DNA from: Nitrospirales bacterium
GTDB lineage: Bacteria; Nitrospirota; Nitrospiria; Nitrospirales; UBA8639
DNA: 64,000 bases
NCBI GenBank assembly: GCA_031315915.1
Contig: JALDRK010000008.1
Location: forward strand, 59,352-123,351
Reading direction: 5' to 3'
The notes under the pieces are model-generated. The model made no database searches, was not told the DNA's origin, and saw only the letters and a list, made by a program, of their open reading frames with translations. This document shows, piece after piece, positions 28,585-38,108 of this stretch (its first letter is position 1; each line of letters opens with the position of its first letter). The position numbers were made by a program, and so were the translations under genes.

Positions 28585-29226
28585 ATGATCAAGCGCGAGA
28601 AGCATGCCATCATCAATATGAGCACACATCTGACTGCAGGAATGGCCTTTGCTTTTTTATTGCTTGGATGCAGTACTCCGGCAGCCGTCCCGCCCGGTGT
28701 GGCCGTCGGTCTCGAGGGCCTCAGAAGTGAGGCGGTCTCTCTCCGTGGACAAATGGAGAAAACCCTCGTGACCCTGAAGGATATGATGTCACAATCTCAG
28801 GCAGACCTGTCCCCACAATATCAAAGCTATACGCACGAGCTTGGAATTCTGGAAGCCCAGGTTGAGAAAGCGCGGCAACAACGGACTGCCACCGATACGG
28901 TTGTCAAAGATCAATTCATGGCCTGGGATCAAAATCTCAAACACATGCAAAATCAGGAATCGCGCCAGCGTGTTGCGGACCGGCAGGCTGCCACGAAAGA
29001 GACGTATTCCGACATCCAACAAAAAATCGCAGAACTGAAAAAGGTGTGGACTCCGTTCCTCACGGACCTTCAGGACATCAGACAGTATTTGAAAGATGAT
29101 TTAAGCAAGGAAGGGTTGAACACCATTCAACCCACCGCCGAGCGATTATTTGACCAACAAGAAGAGGTGACAGATCGTCTGAATGGGGTCATTGAGGCCA
29201 TGGATGTCGCTATTTCCAAGAAATAA
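28585..29226 (+). CDS. DUF2959 family coiled-coil lipoprotein
   Basis: AAGGA precedes the ATG. The signal contains lipobox LLGC. The mature 180 residues are almost all helical with heptad-like Leu/Gln/Lys patterns (LRSEAVSLRGQMEKTLVTLK, EAQVEKARQQ), matching DUF2959. The member ends with ERLFDQQEEVTDRLNGVIEA. It is a likely periplasmic coiled-coil lipoprotein whose function is not established. It stands alone between two gap regions. Confidence 0.85.
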   Translation: MIKREKHAIINMSTHLTAGMAFAFLLLGCSTPAAVPPGVAVGLEGLRSEAVSLRGQMEKTLVTLKDMMSQSQADLSPQYQSYTHELGILEAQVEKARQQRTATDTVVKDQFMAWDQNLKHMQNQESRQRVADRQAATKETYSDIQQKIAELKKVWTPFLTDLQDIRQYLKDDLSKEGLNTIQPTAERLFDQQEEVTDRLNGVIEAMDVAISKK

Positions 29227-29548
29227 TCGACCCCGGATGCAGATTCGGATTTCCTCTCACAGACATCCATCGACTTTATTCATTCAATCCGCTGATTTCA
29301 AACCGAACGCATTCCCTTTGACATCTCAACCTTTTATGAACTATCAGCATTGCTGATGAACCAAGCTAGAAATTGATATCCTATATTTGTCAGGGTTCGT
29401 CCTCGTTCGGCGGTCAAACCCTTCTTTCCGGCTCCGACGTTCCGGAGAATGCGCTACCCATCCTCATCATCAAGCTTGACACCCTAAGAACCAAGGATCG
29501 TGTTCTTTACCTTGGAAGAATGAGGAACGTACACTACCATCCGCGCCT
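29227..29548. other. Intergenic, no gene seen
   Basis: About 320 bases upstream of the DUF481 gene. No hairpin or gene stands out. Confidence 0.35.
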
Positions 29549-29599
29549 ATGACACGGTTTCACCTGCCGATTCTTTCTGTGTATCGAGGATTCCTGACG

Positions 29600-30640
29600 A
29601 TGTCCTTCGGAGGTCGACGGAGCCGTATCCCGCACTGGACGGTCTTGAACCTGGCTCTTGTGACATGGTGTTTGTGGGGGCCCATGACGGTCAACGCCGA
29701 GGACGTCATCCTGCTCAAGAACGGGGACCGCGTCAGTGGCGATCTCATCGCTATGGAAGATACCGTCCTGTCGATCGATACCGATTATGCCGATGTGATT
29801 CAAATCGACTGGGAAGACGTCCAAGGACTGACCTCCGATCAACCGTTGTGGCTGTCTTTTCATGAAGAGGCGGTCATCCCCGATGGCATCGGCGTTCGCG
29901 ATGGAGACCGGCTGATTCTGTTTCGTCTTGAGCCGGATTCCGGGATTCAGATGGATCACATTAAATCCATTAATTTGTTTGAACTGGCCTATCGGGGAAG
30001 ACTGAGCTTGGGAGGCAGCACAACTTCCGGGAACACCGATACGCAGTCCCTCAATGCCACCGGATCGTTAACCATCAACAAAGGATGGCATCGGTTCATT
30101 TTCGACGGACGCGCGAACCGAGGGGAAGCCCAGGGCGAACTCACCGCCCAGAATGCGTCCTCGAATGTACGGTGGGATTATTTTTTATCGAAGCGAACAT
30201 ACGTCCCCTTCATCAATTTCACGGAGTACGATAAATTTCAAAATCTTGCTCTTCGGAACACTTCCATCATCGGGATCGGATACGACATTCTCGACCGCAG
30301 AACGAATTTCCTCACCGTCTCGGCCGGGCCGACCGCGATCTATGAAAATTACCAGAATGAACCAAGCACGATCATTCCCGGCGGCTCCTGGCAAGTGCGT
30401 TGGAATCTGGAATTCTTGGGGGGCGACCTCAAGCTCTGGCACGATCACACCGGGACCCAGGACTTCGTTCGTGACCATGCGCTCCGAATAAACGCCAATC
30501 AGGGTTTCAGCGTGAAACTCTATAAGGATTTCAGCATTCAATTCGAATACAGCGTGCGATATAATTCCGAGCCAGCCGATGGGCGAAAGACCACCGACAC
30601 CACACTCACATTCGGCTTGAGCTTAGATTTGCTGGGATAA
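29600..30640 (+). CDS. DUF481 (YdiY-like) outer-membrane protein
   Basis: A signal peptide (VLNLALVTWCLWGPMTVNA) is followed by a small domain, DVILLKNGDRVSGDLIAMED, a common N-terminal unit in these proteins. Then comes a barrel with RGRLSLGGSTTSGNTDTQSL, the DUF481 signature. It ends in TLTFGLSLDLLG, fitting a barrel C-terminus. An alternative ATG lies at 29549. Its stop overlaps the start of the MscS gene by one base (TAATG), implying coupled translation. Some relatives respond to acid or salt; no function is shown here. Confidence 0.88.
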   Translation: MSFGGRRSRIPHWTVLNLALVTWCLWGPMTVNAEDVILLKNGDRVSGDLIAMEDTVLSIDTDYADVIQIDWEDVQGLTSDQPLWLSFHEEAVIPDGIGVRDGDRLILFRLEPDSGIQMDHIKSINLFELAYRGRLSLGGSTTSGNTDTQSLNATGSLTINKGWHRFIFDGRANRGEAQGELTAQNASSNVRWDYFLSKRTYVPFINFTEYDKFQNLALRNTSIIGIGYDILDRRTNFLTVSAGPTAIYENYQNEPSTIIPGGSWQVRWNLEFLGGDLKLWHDHTGTQDFVRDHALRINANQGFSVKLYKDFSIQFEYSVRYNSEPADGRKTTDTTLTFGLSLDLLG

Positions 30641-32322
30641 TGAGCCTCCTCATCTTTCGTAAACATCTTGTGATGCATCCTGTGATGTGTCTGCTCGCCA
30701 TAACGTTGGCGGCCATTCCCAAGATAGTCACAGCCGGAGAGCAATCAGCCTCGCCGGAAAAGGCGGAGTCTGACGTCATCTCGCCAACGATGCTTCCAAG
30801 CGCCCCTGTTCTCCTGGACGGCGAAATTCTTTTTCACGTCGTGGGCATTTCGGCTTATCCCGCTGAACTGCGGGCTCATCAAATTGCCGAACGCATTGAA
30901 TCCTTTGCCGCTGATGTACATCGCTCCACGCAATCCCTGCGGCTGGTTGAGGAAAAACATAGCACAGTGGTTTTCGCGGACAACCAGTCGTTAGTCGCCG
31001 TCTATGAGGTCGACAGCCGCCTTGAGGGTGGGGTGGAACGTCAGGTCGTGGCCAAGGCGTATCTCTCACGGATTAAACAAGCGGTGGAGGTATATCGGGA
31101 GCAACGAAAACCATCGACCCTGTTGATGCACACGCTGTACGCCCTGGCTGCAACGGGCCTGCTGGCATTTGGGTGGTGGGGTCTTCGGTGGATGTTCAAC
31201 TCGTTCGATGCGGCCATCGAACGACGCTATAAAGCGCAAATCAAGGACGTGACGATTCAACGAATCCGCATTGTTCGATCGCATCAATTATGGAGCGGCT
31301 TCCGTGGAGTCTTTCAGGTTGCCCGAGTCTTGCTGATACTCTTGCTGTTGTATGTGTATTTCAATTTCGTACTCCGACTGTTCCCCTGGACCGCTTCGAT
31401 CGGCAAGCAGTTGTTTACCGTCATTCTTGATCCGCTTCGAGTCATGGGGAAAGGGTTCATCGCATCCATCCCCAGCCTTTTTTTTCTGATCATTCTGGTC
31501 CTCGCGATCAGATTCACCCTCAAGTTCGGGAAATTACTGTTTGTCAATCTTGCCGAAGGCCGGGTGAGCTTCAAAGGGTTCGATCGGGAATGGGCCTGGC
31601 CTACCTACCGGATATTCCGCACACTGCTGATCGTATTTGGATTGGTCACGGCTTATCCGCATATCCCGGGATCAGGCTCGGATGCGTTTAAGGGAATTTC
31701 GATTTTTCTTGGCCTACTCATCTCACTCGGTTCGACATCGCTGATCGGCAACATCCTGGCCGGATACACCTTGGTCTATCGGCGGGCCTTTCGGGTAGGA
31801 GACCGCATCAAGATCAATGAACAGGTAGGCGATGTGATGGAGCGGCGGCTTCTGGTCACGCATCTTCGTTCATTGAAAAACGAAGAAGTGATTGTGCCGA
31901 ACTCGGAAATTCTGAACAGTTCCGTCATTAACTACAGTTCTTTGGCCAAGGAGAAAGGCCTGATTCTTCATAGGACAATCGGCATCGGATATGAAACGCC
32001 ATGGCGGCAGGTTGAGGCGATGTTAGTGGAAGCTGCGGACCGGACACCGGGGGTGCTGAAAGAGCCACGGCCGTTTGTCTTACAACTATCCTTGGGAGAT
32101 TTTTGCGTAACCTACGAACTGAATGTCTACAGCGACCAACCGCATGAAATGATGGCGCAATATACCCTTCTGAGCCAGAACATTCTTGATGTGTTTAATG
32201 AACATGGCGTACAGATCATGACGCCGGCTTACGAAGGAGACCCTGATCAACCCAAGATCGTTCCCAAGGATCAGTGGTTTATCCCACCGGCCCACCCCCC
32301 TCCCCAAAACCCCGGACTATAG
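30640..32322 (+). CDS. MscS-family mechanosensitive channel, 560 aa
   Basis: It has a signal peptide, a periplasmic domain of about 130 residues and then several hydrophobic helices (about 165-185, 225-250, 265-290, 330-385). The MscS core is GSTSLIGNILAGYTLVYRRA, FRVGDRIKINEQVGDV and VPNSEILNSSVINYS, followed by the beta-domain. These channels open under membrane tension during osmotic downshock. The large N-terminal extension resembles the MscK/YbiO-type architecture. It is coupled to the preceding DUF481 gene through a shared TAATG. Confidence 0.93.
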   Translation: MSLLIFRKHLVMHPVMCLLAITLAAIPKIVTAGEQSASPEKAESDVISPTMLPSAPVLLDGEILFHVVGISAYPAELRAHQIAERIESFAADVHRSTQSLRLVEEKHSTVVFADNQSLVAVYEVDSRLEGGVERQVVAKAYLSRIKQAVEVYREQRKPSTLLMHTLYALAATGLLAFGWWGLRWMFNSFDAAIERRYKAQIKDVTIQRIRIVRSHQLWSGFRGVFQVARVLLILLLLYVYFNFVLRLFPWTASIGKQLFTVILDPLRVMGKGFIASIPSLFFLIILVLAIRFTLKFGKLLFVNLAEGRVSFKGFDREWAWPTYRIFRTLLIVFGLVTAYPHIPGSGSDAFKGISIFLGLLISLGSTSLIGNILAGYTLVYRRAFRVGDRIKINEQVGDVMERRLLVTHLRSLKNEEVIVPNSEILNSSVINYSSLAKEKGLILHRTIGIGYETPWRQVEAMLVEAADRTPGVLKEPRPFVLQLSLGDFCVTYELNVYSDQPHEMMAQYTLLSQNILDVFNEHGVQIMTPAYEGDPDQPKIVPKDQWFIPPAHPPPQNPGL

Positions 32323-32352
32323 TTGCCGTCGCGGTTTGGTATGAGAAGACCC

Positions 32353-32973
32353 TCAGTCGGAATCCTGTGACATTCCCTTGTTGGGCCGGCGTTCCAGAAT
32401 GGCTGCGCTGCCTTTTCCGAGAACCCGGATATTCTTCAACGCCTCCTTCAATGTTATCGACAAGCGAACGACTCGTTCGGGTGTGACATAGACGACCGTA
32501 CCCGACCATGGGTTCGGAGCGCTTAGCAGATACACCGCGACCTTTCCGTTCGGCTCACGTTCGATCTCGAAGGCCAGTTGTGAATAGTCGTCGAAGTGTA
32601 CTCCGACCGGCACGAAACTCTCGGCGATCTCATTGCTCCGATGCATATTATCGGCAAACGCTTTGATAAACGCATAACCGGGAAGAGCGGCAAGCAGAGT
32701 GGATTCCAGCCTGGCCACCATTTTTTTGGCGTGGGCTCGTTGTGCCGCCAGACCGGCCAGAAAACAGAACGCCAGAATGACCAGCACGGCGAGAAGATTC
32801 AATATCACCGTCCCGACGGCGGTCTCCACGGGAATCAGCGGCGAGAGACTCTTGGCCACCCCCTTCATGACGATAACCAATTTTCCCACTACGATGACCA
32901 CGACAGCCAGCGGGATGAGAAAAAAGACCCCTCCGATTACGGTAGCTTTAATGAAGTCAATTTTGTCTTGCAT
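32353..32973 (-). CDS. DUF502 family membrane protein
   Basis: Two transmembrane helices are visible (about 10-35 and 52-75) with the family motif FFLIPLAVVVIVVGKLV near the N-terminus. A soluble domain with PGYAFIKAFADNM and VYLLSAPNPWSGTVVYVTPE follows. The length of 206 is typical. GAGAGGG precedes the ATG. DUF502 proteins are widespread and inner-membrane, and their role is unknown. It is convergent with the MscS gene. Confidence 0.9.
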   Translation of the reverse strand: MQDKIDFIKATVIGGVFFLIPLAVVVIVVGKLVIVMKGVAKSLSPLIPVETAVGTVILNLLAVLVILAFCFLAGLAAQRAHAKKMVARLESTLLAALPGYAFIKAFADNMHRSNEIAESFVPVGVHFDDYSQLAFEIEREPNGKVAVYLLSAPNPWSGTVVYVTPERVVRLSITLKEALKNIRVLGKGSAAILERRPNKGMSQDSD

Positions 32974-33256
32974 GGCAGTTATCCCTCTCGGTCTGCCAGG
33001 GCAGACCCTGTTCTCATATGGAAGCTTTTTTGCGGCCTGCTTAGTCGATTCGATTGAGCGTGTCCCGGTTGACTTGGGCGCTTTGTCCTCCAGCTTGTTG
33101 CCGCCGATAAGTTTCTCCAGGGTCCCTCTCCGTTATGGTCGCTCATCGGTACACGGGCAACAGCCGGTCTTATCGCGGCAGGCTTGCCGTCAAGGGAACG
33201 ATCGCCCTGTGGGGATGGCCTCAATCTATGAAAACATCATTCCCCGTTCTCTCTGA

Positions 33257-35611
33257 TTACCTGTTTTCCAAACGATTATAATCAAACAGTCCCGCCTCAA
33301 TCGGCGCCTTCTTGTGATAGACAATCTGCAAGGCGTCACTATGTTTCCAGAAACCAGGATCGGTTCGCCTGACGCCAAAACGACTGACCAGGGTTTGATA
33401 CTCTTCCTCGCTGTTGAGGCTTTCCACCGCACCGACAAAGTCTTCCAGTTGCGACTCCTCAACATGATACAAGGCATTGGGATAGGCCCCCAAAAACCCT
33501 TCCACCACCGTTAACGTATCTTCTTCCGGCCGCCGTCTTTCCTGTTCAAAAAACAAATGAGACACATTGCTCAATCCGTTGTTATGGATAAGAGTCACCA
33601 CCTGATGGTCCGAACCACTGATGGACAATATGGCGTTTTGAGGCAACCAGGAAATGGGCATGCCTTGGATGCGCGAGAGCCGTTCCAACTCTCGTCGCAC
33701 GTGACTATTGCCGATCTGTTCAATGGCATAGGACCGGCCTAATATCGGCGCGAGGCGTTCGCGTAACATGCCGATCAATTCCGACTTATGGCGAGCGGTG
33801 CGATAGGGAATGCCGGACTGCCGATTGATTCGTTCGTGATAGACTTTGGCGAATTCCTCTATCTCGGAACTGGTGTCCCGATACCAGTCCGTCCACGTTT
33901 CGACACGAGTGCGTTCGGGAAGCAGGATCAAGAAATCCAGCTCACCTTCCATCCGCAAGAAATCCATATAAAGCCGGGAATTGAGCTGGTGGCCGATATT
34001 GCCATAAATGTCATAGCCGGCAACGAGTAGATAGTGAATGCGCTCGAGCAAAGGATAATCGAGTAACACCAGCGTCTTGGGTTCATCGCCGACAAATCCT
34101 TTGACGACCGTGGCATTATCTTCATGTCGAAAAACCGTGAGCGCGGCATTCTCATTCCATCCATCGCCATCCCAGACGAGGTCAAGGGAAATGTCTTCCG
34201 GTGAAGAAAGCTGTTGCCGAAGATATTCGATTTTCCCGGCAAGGTATTGCGTTTCCAACCGAGAATACTCCAGCCAGTTTTTCAGGGCTGTGGCATTACT
34301 CTGTTGTTCCGAAGGCATACGAAGATTCCGCTGTTCCTTCTCCAAAAATTTGGCCTTTTGCCCAAGCGCCGGACTATCCGGGTTTCCAAAGACTACCCAG
34401 AAATGCTCGTTAATCACGTTGAGCGCCACTTGCCCTCGACAGACCGGGCCCTTGATGAAATTCATGAGCGTAAATTCGGCTTCATCAAGCAGAAACCGAT
34501 ATCGGGATTGCGGCGGAAGGAACGCAAAGGTTTCGAAAGGGTTGGCAGAAGCTTCCGCATCATAAGAAGGCAGGGTCGGCACCTCATAGGACGGATCTAA
34601 AAAAAGCGCGCGGTAACGCGCCATCCGCTGTGCGTTGAGCAGATAGGGCATATGCGTTTTCGCCAAAATCGTGGTTTGAACCGGTTCGAGGCGATAATAG
34701 ATACGGTCAACGTTCGGATCATCATAGGGTCGTCGTGTGGCAATGAGTGTGATCGCTTGACCGGGAGGCGTGCCGGAACGTACCAGACGAAAAAATAACC
34801 CTGGGCTCTCCTCAAAATGGAGATGGGCCAGGAAGAGATGCTCGTACAGATACCGACTCATCAACTGTTCTTTCGGCGTCTCGCCATTCAAAAATGTTTC
34901 CCACTTTGTCATGTTGGCAAGGACGCCGGCTTCCAATGGAGGTCGAGCCTCATACCTGGCTCCTTCTTCCAACCAGGTCTTCAATGTGTGGTATTCCCGA
35001 TCCGACAAATTGGGTAATCCATAGGGCATCCCCCACAAGGGTTGTGTCTTGGCGAATTCATCGAACTCCTCCAGCGTGGGGCAATATTGAGCACGCTCTA
35101 TGCCAAAATCAAAACTGGGTGGGAGCGGACTGATGGTCGGAAGAGGGTGCTGCCGCTTGAGCTGTAACATCTTGGCCATCAGGCCTCCCTTAAGGTTGGC
35201 CTCTTTGGTCTGTACCCGTTCGTTCAGCACCGGGTAAAACTGTTTTTTCCGCCATTCGGCAGGCGAATGCGCATCGACAAAGAGCCGGGTCGGTTCGGCA
35301 GCCAATAATCGACCGGCATTATAGACCAGATCTTTATTGGCACCGCGTTCGATCCCTTCATGGGCGCTAAGATCGAGTTGGCAAGGCGCGTCGTAACAGC
35401 CATGACACACGATACACCGAGACTCAAGAAGGGGTTGAACGTCTTGCCGATAATCGATCGTTGTGGCGCCGGGCGTATCAGTCAACCGGTTTTCTGGTGA
35501 AGGGGGCCCGTATTCCTGGTCGAGATGGCGTCCGACTAAGAGCGTACATCCTCCCACGATGATTGTGAGAAGCAGGATGAACCCAATACGGCCATATACT
35601 CGATTTTTCAT
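33257..35611 (-). CDS. cti: Fatty acid cis/trans isomerase (Cti)
   Basis: Cti converts cis-unsaturated membrane fatty acids to trans in the periplasm, stiffening membranes during solvent, heat or osmotic stress. An AGGAG site precedes the ATG. The N-terminus has a hydrophobic helix with a lipobox-like VGGC at residues 19-22. The c-type haem site CIVCHGC is near residue 66, followed by YDAPCQLDLSAHEGIERGA, the characteristic Cti segment. The length of 784 fits the family. Its position near two MscS genes and PqiABC fits a membrane-stress set. Confidence 0.95.
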   Translation of the reverse strand: MKNRVYGRIGFILLLTIIVGGCTLLVGRHLDQEYGPPSPENRLTDTPGATTIDYRQDVQPLLESRCIVCHGCYDAPCQLDLSAHEGIERGANKDLVYNAGRLLAAEPTRLFVDAHSPAEWRKKQFYPVLNERVQTKEANLKGGLMAKMLQLKRQHPLPTISPLPPSFDFGIERAQYCPTLEEFDEFAKTQPLWGMPYGLPNLSDREYHTLKTWLEEGARYEARPPLEAGVLANMTKWETFLNGETPKEQLMSRYLYEHLFLAHLHFEESPGLFFRLVRSGTPPGQAITLIATRRPYDDPNVDRIYYRLEPVQTTILAKTHMPYLLNAQRMARYRALFLDPSYEVPTLPSYDAEASANPFETFAFLPPQSRYRFLLDEAEFTLMNFIKGPVCRGQVALNVINEHFWVVFGNPDSPALGQKAKFLEKEQRNLRMPSEQQSNATALKNWLEYSRLETQYLAGKIEYLRQQLSSPEDISLDLVWDGDGWNENAALTVFRHEDNATVVKGFVGDEPKTLVLLDYPLLERIHYLLVAGYDIYGNIGHQLNSRLYMDFLRMEGELDFLILLPERTRVETWTDWYRDTSSEIEEFAKVYHERINRQSGIPYRTARHKSELIGMLRERLAPILGRSYAIEQIGNSHVRRELERLSRIQGMPISWLPQNAILSISGSDHQVVTLIHNNGLSNVSHLFFEQERRRPEEDTLTVVEGFLGAYPNALYHVEESQLEDFVGAVESLNSEEEYQTLVSRFGVRRTDPGFWKHSDALQIVYHKKAPIEAGLFDYNRLENR

Positions 35612-35796
35612 CGTATCTCCTGGGATTCAAGTCTGTATGTTGCTGCTCATGGGCCCTACGGATCGGTTCCCTGGGCCACTATATCCAAGGCATAGCAAAA
35701 ATTGGTAACTTCTTTCCATGCCGTTACCATTTTAACCCAATCCGTTTTATAGAAAACATTGCAATTCTTCAATCTTTTGCCGGAGAATCATTTGCC

Positions 35797-36543
35797 ATGG
35801 TCACTTGCATGCAACCAATGGTGTTTTTGACGCGGAGTTTCTTAATCATACTTGGGTGCGTCATGTGTTGGACGGCCCTATCCATCCCGACTTCGGTTTG
35901 GGCACAGAGCGCGTCCGAAGAAGACATCCTGGTGGATAAGGCTCGTTTTACCTTGGACAATTTCCTCTCGGATCCCGATATGCAGTGGTTTCGAGATCAT
36001 CTGAAGGAAGCCAGAGGCATTTTAGTTGTCCCTCAATTTATCAAGGGTGCGTTTTTTATAGGCGGATCTGGCGGGAGCGGCGTGTTGATCGTTCGTGACG
36101 ACAAGACCAACGAGTGGAGCTATCCGGCATTTTTTACGTTAGGGGGCGCCAGTTTCGGCTTGCAATTCGGTGGACAAGCCTCGGAAATCGTCTTGTTAGT
36201 CATGACGCAAAAGGGCGTCGATTCCCTGATGAGCACGACCTTGAAATTGGGCGCCGATGCTTCGGTGGCGGTTGGCCCTATCGGAAGAGGAGTCGAAGGA
36301 TCGACCGCGCCTAATTTGAGCGCCGATTTATTATCCTTTTCCAAAGCAAAAGGGTTGTTTGCCGGCATTTCGCTCGAAGGAGCAGTCGTGGCCGCACGGG
36401 ATGCCTTGAATACCAATTATTATAAAGAACCGACCAAAACGATCGATATTTTGGTGCGTCGTAGCGTCAGCAATCCACAAGCTGCCCCCTTACTTGCGTT
36501 GGTGAAGAAAGCCACCAAAGGTGGCTCGCTCACAGATCACTAA
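35797..36543 (+). CDS. SYLF/YSC84 domain secreted protein, 248 aa
   Basis: It has an N-terminal signal (FLIILGCVMCWTALSIPTSVWAQ). The SYLF lipid-binding domain is seen as LKEARGILVVPQFIKGAFFIGGSGGSG, with WSYPAFFTLGGASFGLQFGGQASE, LLVMTQKGVDSLM, and LFAGISLEGAVVAARD near the end. SYLF domains bind phosphoinositides in eukaryotes; bacterial members are periplasmic and of unknown role. A second SYLF protein lies at 59797. The ATG at 35797 or 35809 could be the start. Confidence 0.9.
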   Translation: MVTCMQPMVFLTRSFLIILGCVMCWTALSIPTSVWAQSASEEDILVDKARFTLDNFLSDPDMQWFRDHLKEARGILVVPQFIKGAFFIGGSGGSGVLIVRDDKTNEWSYPAFFTLGGASFGLQFGGQASEIVLLVMTQKGVDSLMSTTLKLGADASVAVGPIGRGVEGSTAPNLSADLLSFSKAKGLFAGISLEGAVVAARDALNTNYYKEPTKTIDILVRRSVSNPQAAPLLALVKKATKGGSLTDH

Positions 36544-36965
36544 GGGCACCACGAAAGAGAGAGGTATGCAAGTAAGCGGTCCCACATATCCGGCCCGCTT
36601 GGTGAGACGGGTACGCCGACATCATTGACTTTCTCGTTCGTATTGTTTGTCGCTTCCGCTTGGCGTATATGACCTTCCCCGAAAACCGGTCCTGCCGTTG
36701 GCATTGTCTTAGCTGGCTTAACCATTCCCACTACCTGTCGGCGTCCCGTTCGTCGTGGTTGGCGGTCAATAAGCGTCTCTATCCATGCGAATCTACCCCA
36801 ACGGCTTGCTGAAGGTCACATCGGATCGATTGCGCAATCGTACATGTCTTTTTGCCGACCCGAATCGCAGGGATAAGACATCACGAGCCCCTGCTGCGAT
36901 TGGGGGGAGAACTCGTAGGAATGGACAGTCCGGTAAAACGAGAGGTAAGAAACGATGTGTGAAAA
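36544..36965. other. Intergenic, 422 bases
   Basis: Between the SYLF gene and the DUF4136 pseudogene. No supported gene. Confidence 0.35.
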
Positions 36966-37539
36966 TTATTTGCCAGGTGGAGGAAATTTTTTGAACATCT
37001 CTTCGGTAACTTCACGAATCTGGTTCTCGACTTTTTTCCGGGTCGGCATGACCCGTATCGTTTCCGGTGCCCCGCCAAAAGCAATAATTTATGGTCGGCC
37101 CTGCAATGTCCACGACGAGCGTGCCTTGACGACCGTCACCGGAGTTGCGGTTCCGGTCGACAGTCCCACTCCCCCACATCCCAAACCCTCCACCGTATCG
37201 CCCGTAGCCTGCTCCCCAGGAAGCGACCGTAGCCGTATCCCATTGATGACGTGGAATAACTCACTCCTCGGTCGGCCGCATGGTAGGAGACAAACATATC
37301 CCGATTTGTATTCACCATCTGGAAACTCTTTCCGGTCATGTTCATCGATCGCCGATACAATCCGGCGATCCATCAATTGGTTTTTGGTCGGCGTGCCTTG
37401 TGCCCATGCATAGGTGCGATACTTCGAGAAGTCCGCCTCCTTATCGTAATCGATGTAGACTCCTTGGATATGCAACCCGTCACCGCCAGCAACAGCAACG
37501 CTGATCAAGCCTTTTGCCTTTCAATATGTGTGCCTTCAT
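36966..37539 (-). pseudogene. DUF4136 lipoprotein pseudogene with several frameshifts
   Basis: All parts of a DUF4136 lipoprotein are present in order but in different frames. MKAHILKGKRLDQ starts at 37539 with a GGGGAA site, and ALLLLAVTGC (lipobox) follows in a second frame. GVYIDYDKEADFSKYRTYAW and LMDRRIVSAID sit in a third, DMFVSYHAA in another, and GTLVVDIAG with FWRGTGND in a further change. The C-terminus is VENQIREVTEEMFKKFPPP, ending with TAA at 36966. At least four shifts are needed, so this is a genuine pseudogene and not a single base-call error. Confidence 0.8.
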
Positions 37540-38108
37540 GTCTTGTTCCCCTTTTTTCGGAAATACCCAACGACCACTGACTCGCAGGTTGAGATATCGT
37601 TGCGGATGCTTCTCCTCTTACGCATGGGCATGAAGATCCGGAAAGACGACGGAGGATGTTGCCACACATGCGACTGTGGGCTCCAAGCGAATCCCTGCAG
37701 TGAGCCTCACATGCGCGGGGCATTGTGATTTCCGATGCCCCCGAGCGACCATGTCTTGGATTGGAAATAGTGCACGAGCAGCCTGAGTGAACCGATGGTT
37801 CTTGGAAGAATTGAACATTTTACACAGACCGGTGTTTCCGATTTCGGTTTCTTGTGTCCCCTCAGTCTCCGGAGCGAACGTTCTTACCCTGGACTTCAGA
37901 AACAGAGACGCTCAGATTGACACAGTAGACGGCTGCGCAAACGCAGAATCCGACGAACTTCATTAATGGTGTGGTCGCCTGAATTCAAGATATGAATTTT
38001 GGTATATTCCACGGAATCCAACAGACCCGGATGTCGCGATGGATGGACGGAGAGTGACCGCGAATCCGGCTTAAGGCTTGCCATCTGAACATCGTTGATT
38101 CAGGAAAA
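37540..38108. other. Intergenic, 569 bases
   Basis: It contains the 14-mer promoter-like element at 37995-38008. No gene is convincing; short frames on both strands have no ribosome site. Confidence 0.35.
37995..38008 (+). promoter_or_regulatory. Putative extended -10 promoter element
   Basis: AATTTTGGTATATT, identical to 20606-20619, lies about 100 bases before the AlgE-like gene. The -35 region is weak. It may drive the porin gene. Confidence 0.35.
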
